In this document: positions 59,107 through 64,000 of the stretch, piece after piece
Layout of the letters: each line of letters starts with the position of its first letter
Numbering within the stretch: position 1 is the first letter of the stretch
Source: Jidongwangia harbinensis
GTDB lineage: Bacteria; Actinomycetota; Actinomycetes; Mycobacteriales; Micromonosporaceae
NCBI RefSeq assembly: GCF_020216025.1
Contig: NZ_JAIWNC010000019.1
Coordinates: forward strand, 62,001 to 126,000
Reading direction: 5' to 3'
Length of the DNA: 64,000 nt
Position numbers and translations under genes: made by a program
Notes under the pieces: model-generated
Told to the model about the DNA's origin: nothing
Seen by the model: the letters and a program-made list of their open reading frames with translations, nothing else
Databases searched by the model: none

Positions 59107-60618
59107 TCAAAGTCCTTGTAACAGCCGGTCGAGTGCCTTGACCGGCGACTTGGGCGAGATCGCCTCGCGGAAACGAAGCGCCGCCTCCCATTGCGCGGTT
59201 AGGTCGTCCATCAGCCGTTGCCGCATCGCGCTGGTGATGTGCGAGTACCGGGCCTGAACCGAGCCGTCCGCGTGACCCATCCTGCCGTCCTGCAACGTCG
59301 TCGGCACGCCAAGCTCCTGCATCGCCGTCTTGTGTGAGTGACGCAAACCATGGGGTGTCAGACCCTTGGCGATCGGCAGCCAGCACGCGTCGGCACGGCT
59401 CGCCGCGCCTCTACCGCGTGCGGGGACGCCAGGCCACGTGTCGCCCAGGATCGGCACCGGTCGCGGAGGATGTGGCGCGGCACGGGGATACCAGCCGGTC
59501 GTCGCCGGATGGAAGATCCAGGTCGCGAAGCCGCTACGTCGCCAGTGCGGCGCGAGCACACCGGGTTTCGGGCCCCCACGTAGATAGCCGAGCTGAGATA
59601 CGGCCTTGTCGACCTTCTGCCGGGTGCCGTCTGGAACGCTGTCGGGCCTGTTCAACACGTTAGACACCGTGCCTGTCGAGACACCCGCGAGCCGGGCGAC
59701 ATCGACCAGCTTCGGCCCAGGAATGCTCGCGGCGCCGTTGGCCGGCCGGTGCCCACTGAACACGTACGTTCGTCCGTGGCAGGGGCACGGCTTCGGCTTG
59801 GTTCTGGCGAGGTGGGCTGACAGTAGATCGGACAAGAAGCCTGGAGCGTCGATCGTCCGGTACGAGTCGTCCTTGGGCGGCACGCGGACCAGTTCGCCTG
59901 TGTCCAGCTCGTAGAGCTGCCACTCGATCCGGATGGCTCTCTGGCGGACGAATTCCGCCTCCAGGCCGACGAGTTCCCCGAACCGGATGCCGGTCATTCC
60001 CTTCGTCACCACTGCCACGAACTCGTCGTCGCGGCCGGACAGCAGCGCGGCCCGCTCGGCGACGAGCAGAAGGCCGAGGGTGTCAGTGAAGACCTTCTCC
60101 GGACCCCGGCTCCGGCTCTTTCCCGCACGGCGCCCACGGCCGCGCCGTTTCGTCGCTGGATTGGTCGGTATGCGGTCCTCGGATTGGGCGTCCGACAGGA
60201 TCAGGTGCAACGTGCCGCGCCATGTCTTGATGCTGGACGCGGCGTACCCGGCTGCTCGTTCCTTCTTCTCCCACAGGTCGACCTCCTCCGCGCTCAGCTC
60301 CAGCAGCGCCATGTCCTCGAACGCCGGCAGGAGGTGGTTCTCGATGTGCCGCTTGTAGTTCTGCATCGTGGATGCGGCGAGGTCTTGCCGGGCGTACCAG
60401 GAACGGGCGTACTCACCGAAGGTGGTTCGCCGATCGAGCGACGGGCGGGCGCCTCGCTGAGCGGCCTTCGCCTCCTCCAGGTCGGCTGCCCGCTTTGCCT
60501 CGCGCTTGGCGCGGAACTTGATGGTGTTCCCGGCCTGGTCGCGGACCGTTTCGTACTTGCCCGGAGCGACCTTGAAGCGGCCACGCCAGTACTGACCGAG
60601 GTTCTCCGCGTACCCCAT
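59107..60618 (-). CDS. int: tyrosine integrase with inserted LacI-type helix-turn-helix
   Basis: The protein has 503 residues. An N-terminal arm-binding part and a core-binding SAM-like domain (FGEYARSWYARQDLAASTMQNYKRHIENHLLPAF) precede the catalytic domain, whose residues are intact: R212 (TGIRFGE), H423 and R426 (HGLRHSH), H449 (MGHAD) and Y458 (ARYSH). Between R212 and H423 lies a LacI-family HTH, KLVDVARLAGVSTGTVSNVL and the following helix TRQKVDKAVSQLGY (303-347), with low-complexity Pro/Arg sequence after it. It should integrate the element at tRNA-Pro. The ATG at 60618 has AAGGAG upstream. Confidence 0.92.
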   Translation of the reverse strand: MGYAENLGQYWRGRFKVAPGKYETVRDQAGNTIKFRAKREAKRAADLEEAKAAQRGARPSLDRRTTFGEYARSWYARQDLAASTMQNYKRHIENHLLPAFEDMALLELSAEEVDLWEKKERAAGYAASSIKTWRGTLHLILSDAQSEDRIPTNPATKRRGRGRRAGKSRSRGPEKVFTDTLGLLLVAERAALLSGRDDEFVAVVTKGMTGIRFGELVGLEAEFVRQRAIRIEWQLYELDTGELVRVPPKDDSYRTIDAPGFLSDLLSAHLARTKPKPCPCHGRTYVFSGHRPANGAASIPGPKLVDVARLAGVSTGTVSNVLNRPDSVPDGTRQKVDKAVSQLGYLRGGPKPGVLAPHWRRSGFATWIFHPATTGWYPRAAPHPPRPVPILGDTWPGVPARGRGAASRADACWLPIAKGLTPHGLRHSHKTAMQELGVPTTLQDGRMGHADGSVQARYSHITSAMRQRLMDDLTAQWEAALRFREAISPKSPVKALDRLLQGL

Positions 60619-60677
60619 GGTGTTGTTCTCCTTGAGGGTGATGGGTGCCCCCACCGCGCGGGGCGGGGGCACCTCGA

Positions 60678-61022
60678 TCAGGTATCGGTCGGTTTGCCGG
60701 TGTCTTGCGCATGCCGGGCACGCGGTGGCGGTCGTGCCGTGAGCTGCGCAGTCGGGGCCGAGGGATCACGTCGCGGTCGCTTCCGCTGCGCGCGATGCGC
60801 CTCAATGGGGATGACCTCGGCCGGTGTGGCTTTGTGCTCGAAGAGACGCGCGATTTCGGCGATGTGGTCAGGGGTGAAGCGGTAGCCACCCCCGACCCAG
60901 CAGAACGGGATGCGGCGCCTCCGTGCCTGCTCCTTCACCCACCACTCGGAGCACTTCAGGATCCGGGCGACGTCTCGCGGTAGGTAGAAGATCAGTTCGT
61001 TGCTGACCGGCTCGGCAGCCAA
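60678..61022 (-). CDS. xis: excisionase-like HTH protein
   Basis: The protein has 114 residues. A winged helix-turn-helix at about 10-65 (LPRDVARILKCSEWWVKEQARRRRIPFCWVGGGYRFTPDHIAEIARLFE) is of the HTH_17/excisionase type. The C terminus is basic and disordered. Its place directly upstream of the integrase gene, same strand, fits xis of integrative elements, which promotes excision with Int. Confidence 0.8.
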   Translation of the reverse strand: MAAEPVSNELIFYLPRDVARILKCSEWWVKEQARRRRIPFCWVGGGYRFTPDHIAEIARLFEHKATPAEVIPIEAHRAQRKRPRRDPSAPTAQLTARPPPRARHAQDTGKPTDT

Positions 61023-61103
61023 GTTCGGGCCTCCCTTGAGTCGTGGGCCTTGGCGTCGGGGTCATGCGCCTGGGCGGGCCTCGCGGCACGGGTCTCGGAG
61101 GGC

Positions 61104-61174
61104 TCCGCAGAATCCGCGATATCCGCGGAATGGCTCCGGGCCGGGCGTTCGGCGGATTCCGCGGATTCTGCGGA
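61104..61174. repeat. nested inverted repeats around TCCGCGGA
   Basis: Outer arms TCCGCAGAATCCGCG (61104-61118) and CGCGGATTCTGCGGA (61160-61174) are perfect 15-bp complements. Inner sites ATCCGCGGAAT (61121-61131) and ATTCCGCGGAT (61156-61166) are complementary to each other. The cluster lies between the replication protein gene and xis, and could be a binding-site array or a terminator. Confidence 0.8.
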
Positions 61175-61187
61175 CGGGCGCGCGGGA

Positions 61188-63134
61188 TCATGACGCCCGT
61201 CCGGCGCTGATCGGTTGGACTGTCCCGGCGGGTCGGATGGCGTCGGGGTGGACGAGCCAGGCCGGCGAAGGCGTGCGGCCGGCGCCTTGGCGTTCCGGTG
61301 CCGGGGCGGCCCGCAGGTAGCCATGGCCGGTAAGCAGGTTCAGCACCGGGTCCAGGTCGGCGGCCTTGCGGAATCGGCCGCGGGACATCGCGGTGAACAG
61401 GTCGCGCTTGGTAAACCTGTCGGTGTTGGTGCGCTCGATCCAGGCCAGCACGTGGCGGGCGTCGTCGACGAGCGGGTCGGCGCCCATGTCGTCGAAGGCG
61501 GCCAGGGCGTGGTCAGCGAAGTACCGCCCGAGCGTTGCTGCCCGATCCAGCGTGTCCTCGTCGATCGGCTTGCCACATCCGTCGTGGATGTGCTCGGCGA
61601 GGTGGATCAAGCCGGCGAGGCGTGCGACGGCACCGACGTACTTGCTGCCCCAATCGACGATGTGAGCCCAGCTTCCGGCAGGCGCCAAGCGCGGTTCGAT
61701 GTCCCGCTCGATCGTCAGCACGCGCTCGTTGGCCTCGGCAGAGAGCGGCAACACGGCGGGATCGCGCCGGTCGGCCAAGGCCAGCACGAGAGCGCTCAGG
61801 TTGTCCGTGTACGCCTCGGCGATGGCGTGCGGGATTGGGCTGGTGCCGATGCGGCGGCGGCCGACCGTGTTCTCCGGTACGGCGAAGAGGATGCGACCGA
61901 GCGGGCCCTTGCCTCGGAAGCCGGGCATCTGCGCGATGTCGCGCAACACCTCTGGCTGTACGGCCAGGCCGAGGGTCAGCGCGGGCCGGTCGACGTGCTC
62001 GGCCGGCCGGGACCGGCGGTCGACGCGGAGCATGTCCCCGGCGTGGCCCTTGAGGAAGACCTCAAGGTTCGGAGCGCCGGAGTAACGGCCGGCGAGGGTG
62101 GCGAAGATGCCGCCCTCGGGCGAGAGCACGGCGAGCCGGCCGCCTTGTTCGGCGAGTAAGGATGCGGCTTGCTCGCTGGTGACGTCGTCGGCCACGAGGC
62201 GCGGCAGGGCCGGCACGGTGATGGCCTCGGCGTCCATGGCGGCGGCGGTCGCGTCAGCGAGTAGCTGTTCACGACGAGCCGGGTCGGCGGCGGCTGCGGC
62301 GTTCGCCATACGGTCGGCGGCTTTGGCGGCGACCCGGAGGGCGAGGTCGGCCTCGACGATCGCGGGTTTGGTCCGCTCGACCAGGGCGGCCTCGGCGGCG
62401 AGCAGCGGCCGGATCAGCGCCGCGAAGACGGCGGACTTGCGCGAGCCGGGCGGCAGGACCACGACGGTGAACAGGTTCGCCGGCTCGCGCCACGAGCCAC
62501 GGACTTCGACCTCGGCCCGGCCACCGGCTGCGGTCGACAGCGCGGCGAGGGCGATGCAGCCGGCGAGGTCCGGCGGTGTCTGGGTGAACTCGGTGACTGC
62601 CTCGACCATGCCGCTTACCCATGCGGGCAAGACATCGACTGGGAACGACCGGGGTGCACGCCGGGCGGTCAGCGGGATCGGTGCGGGCCAGGCCGGCTCC
62701 GGGGCGGCATTGAGCAGGACCCGGCCAGTGGTGATGACGTCAGCGGTGTCGGCGCCGCTGGTGGCGAGCTGGGCCAGCCGCGCGCCGAGGGTGGCGACGT
62801 CGCGGCGACGGGCGTGCCCGGCGACGATACGGGCGTAGTGCGCTGCGTTTGCCGTGGTCGGTACGGCGGCAACGAGGGTGTGCAGGTACGGGGCACCACC
62901 GACGCGGCCGAGCCTGCCGGACTCTGCCAGGTGTGCCGTGACGCTGATCGGGTCGCCGGGTGCCCCGGCAGCGTGCAGGTCGACGAGGACGCGCCACAGC
63001 TCGGCGTGCGCCGGCCGGCGGAAGTCGGCAGGCGCCACGATCGCGGCCAGGTCGACGACGAGGGTTGGGGCGAGCAGCGCGGCTCCGATGACGGCCTGCT
63101 CGGCGGCCTCGTCGTGCGGTGGTGTGCGGGTCAC
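61188..63134 (-). CDS. element replication protein with DnaB-N and DUF3987-like helicase/primase domain
   Basis: The protein has 648 residues. The N-terminal 100 match the DnaB N-terminal helical domain (DEAAEQAVIGAALLAPTLVVDLAAIVAPADFRRPAHAELWRVLVDLH). A DUF3987-like region follows from about 165 on, with a degenerate P-loop PPGSRKS near 228-234 and LAVLSPEGGIFATLAGRYSGAPNLEVFLKGHAGDMLRVDR. It may initiate replication of the excised element, as in rolling-circle or theta AICE modules. The GTG at 63134 is preceded by GAGGAAA. Confidence 0.75.
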   Translation of the reverse strand: MTRTPPHDEAAEQAVIGAALLAPTLVVDLAAIVAPADFRRPAHAELWRVLVDLHAAGAPGDPISVTAHLAESGRLGRVGGAPYLHTLVAAVPTTANAAHYARIVAGHARRRDVATLGARLAQLATSGADTADVITTGRVLLNAAPEPAWPAPIPLTARRAPRSFPVDVLPAWVSGMVEAVTEFTQTPPDLAGCIALAALSTAAGGRAEVEVRGSWREPANLFTVVVLPPGSRKSAVFAALIRPLLAAEAALVERTKPAIVEADLALRVAAKAADRMANAAAAADPARREQLLADATAAAMDAEAITVPALPRLVADDVTSEQAASLLAEQGGRLAVLSPEGGIFATLAGRYSGAPNLEVFLKGHAGDMLRVDRRSRPAEHVDRPALTLGLAVQPEVLRDIAQMPGFRGKGPLGRILFAVPENTVGRRRIGTSPIPHAIAEAYTDNLSALVLALADRRDPAVLPLSAEANERVLTIERDIEPRLAPAGSWAHIVDWGSKYVGAVARLAGLIHLAEHIHDGCGKPIDEDTLDRAATLGRYFADHALAAFDDMGADPLVDDARHVLAWIERTNTDRFTKRDLFTAMSRGRFRKAADLDPVLNLLTGHGYLRAAPAPERQGAGRTPSPAWLVHPDAIRPAGTVQPISAGRAS

Positions 63135-63163
63135 AGTGGCGGTTTCCTCTGTCAGTTCAGGGG

Positions 63164-63415
63164 TCAGCGGGTGCCGTCGCGGTGGATGCGGGTGGCCTCG
63201 TGGTAGAGGTGCCGACCGAGCCGAATGCGGATGCCGGTGGCATCGCAGCGGCGGCACGGGCGACTGCGCACGCCTCGTGTGATGCCGATCCGGCCGAGTC
63301 CGGCGCGGCGGCGGCAGGTGCCGAACGGCGAGACGGCGCAGACAACGGCGTAGCAGAAAGTGATTGCGGTCAGGACGGGGCAGAGCAGGCTAGCGGCGAT
63401 GTGGATGAGGTCCAC
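63164..63415 (-). CDS. small element-encoded membrane protein with CxxC
   Basis: The protein has 83 residues. One hydrophobic helix (IHIAASLLCPVLTAITFCYAVVCAV) is followed by a basic tail with CRRCDATGIRIRLGRHLYHEATRIHRDG. Proteins with this GxGxRxRLGRR-like ending are frequent in actinomycete integrative elements; their role is unknown. The GTG at 63415 follows GGAGGG, and the gene ends 29 bp before the replication gene start. Confidence 0.65.
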   Translation of the reverse strand: MDLIHIAASLLCPVLTAITFCYAVVCAVSPFGTCRRRAGLGRIGITRGVRSRPCRRCDATGIRIRLGRHLYHEATRIHRDGTR

Positions 63416-63468
63416 GAGTGCCCTCCAAAGGTGGGTTCGGGCGGGATCGGCTGTGGGCGCTAGAGGGC

Positions 63469-63553
63469 TAGCGTCCTGTTCGCGATAGGTATTCGGGGCT
63501 AGCGGTGCCGCTAGACCTAGCGGGTGTGAGGGCTAGGTCTAGCGGCTTGCTAG
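63469..63553. repeat. CTAG-rich repeat cluster with a 14-bp inverted repeat
   Basis: Seven CTAG tetranucleotides occur in about 85 bp. CCGCTAGACCTAGC (63508-63521) and GCTAGGTCTAGCGG (63532-63545) are perfect 14-bp complements around a 10-bp spacer. CTAG is rare in GC-rich actinobacterial DNA, so the density stands out. It lies upstream of the small membrane protein and replication genes and could be an iteron-like origin, an oriT or a regulator site. Confidence 0.75.
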
Positions 63554-63555
63554 CC

Positions 63556-63972
63556 CTATGCGGCTCGGCGTCGCTGGTTGCGTTTGGTGACCGCTGCGGC
63601 GATGTCGTCGCGGTGGATGCCTTTGCGGTTGGCTTTCTCGCCGGTGGCGGGATCGGTGCCCCAGACCTGTCGTCCTACGGGGATGCCGAACGGCTTGAGT
63701 GCGGCGGCGACCTGCTCGGGCTTCCATCCGCTGTAGACCTCGGGCCGCAGTTCGGCGAGCCGGGTGGCAACGGTCTCCGACCAGACCTTCGGCTCGCCGG
63801 CCGGTAGGACGGTGAGGATGTCGTCGAGCAGCGTGCCGGCGACGTCGATGGTGTCGGCCTGGTCGCCGGCCGCGTGGCCGGTGATGGTGCCGGCGGCCTC
63901 ACGCAGGGCACGTGCTCGGGTGATGACGGCGTCGATGTCGGCGAGCGGGGTGCGGTTGGTCCGCACGGTCAC
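63556..63972 (-). CDS. DUF3631-like C-terminal domain protein (possibly truncated by the window)
   Basis: The product has 138 residues from the GTG at 63972. The C-terminal part, WSETVATRLAELRPEVYSGWKPEQVAAALKPFGIPVGRQVWGTDPATGEKANRKGIHRDDIAAAV, resembles the tail of DUF3631/primase-helicase-type proteins of mobile elements. The frame stays open to the window edge, so the true start may lie further right. A GAGGAA sequence just before the GTG supports a start there. Confidence 0.55.
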   Translation of the reverse strand: MTVRTNRTPLADIDAVITRARALREAAGTITGHAAGDQADTIDVAGTLLDDILTVLPAGEPKVWSETVATRLAELRPEVYSGWKPEQVAAALKPFGIPVGRQVWGTDPATGEKANRKGIHRDDIAAAVTKRNQRRRAA

Positions 63973-64000
63973 GGCTTCCTCGACGGCGCCGGAGTCGTCG

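Larger units (their letters stand above)
56494..64000. mobile_element. integrative element at tRNA-Pro (AICE-like), right end beyond the window
   Basis: Its content fits an actinomycete integrative and conjugative element: a tRNA-Pro att site, tyrosine integrase, excisionase-like protein, a DnaB-N/DUF3987 replication protein and small element genes. Between the tRNA and the integrase lies a cargo with clearly lower GC (roughly half, against about 70% around it). No transfer gene is seen, so the conjugative part may lie to the right or be absent. The repeat of the tRNA 3' end that would mark the other att site is not in the window. Confidence 0.75.

Noticed and set aside
59660..59923. A separate LacI-family regulator overlapping the integrase
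   Set aside because: The HTH sequence is in frame with the integrase on both sides and lacks a ligand-binding domain and its own start.

Overview
The window is GC-rich actinobacterial chromosome. GTG starts are common, genes are tightly packed, and there are helix-turn-helix/DUF397 pairs, a conservon (sensor kinase, roadblock, DUF742, GTPase), the ffs-dnaX-ybaB-recR order and secreted chitinolytic enzymes. Together these suggest Micromonosporaceae, perhaps an Actinoplanes-like genus. That is an inference from content and style, not from a database match.

Layout. 1-3420: a partial EVE-like gene, a small P-loop kinase, small conserved proteins, and an HTH (DUF5753)/DUF397 pair whose two promoters share a nearly identical 27-bp palindromic element. 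3539-7000: a TPR-GGDEF diguanylate cyclase, then an epimerase-like protein with altered catalytic positions and an NTF2-like protein. 7177-13340: a six-gene conservon-type signalling operon on the minus strand. 13767-18833: DUF885 hydrolase, HhH-PHP protein, mtnA, and an AraC regulator facing a RibD-like reductase. 19034-27816: tRNA-Ser(CGA), deoD, tadA with its associated protein, an M23 lipoprotein, a secreted beta-propeller diverging from a DinB-like gene across two palindromes, a STAS protein and tRNA-Ser(GGA). 27900-32734: SRP RNA, dnaX with a long repeat-rich tail, ybaB and recR. 33132-39184: a complete oligopeptide ABC transporter. 39181-43913: GH20 hexosaminidase, a secreted trypsin-fold protein whose catalytic His and Ser are both replaced, and a secreted HNH-type nuclease. 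43971-46438: an NB-ARC gene remnant, 61-bp tandem repeats, and leuA with a leucine-codon leader peptide and attenuator-type hairpin. 47453-56342: ask-asd-cutA, pyrE, a FIST protein, GH19 chitinase, a chemoreceptor-like protein, a YqeY protein and a metallophosphoesterase.

From tRNA-Pro(CGG) at 56417 to the right edge lies what looks like an actinomycete integrative element. It holds a low-GC two-gene cargo (an Mrr-like nuclease-fold protein and an unknown partner), a tyrosine integrase with a LacI-type helix-turn-helix inserted in its catalytic domain, an excisionase-like protein, a DnaB-N/DUF3987 replication protein, small element genes, and clusters of inverted repeats. Its far end is outside the window.

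The best candidates for something undescribed are the Mrr-like two-gene cargo, the integrase with the embedded LacI HTH, the inactive trypsin-propeller protein, and the shared operator of the HTH/DUF397 pair.
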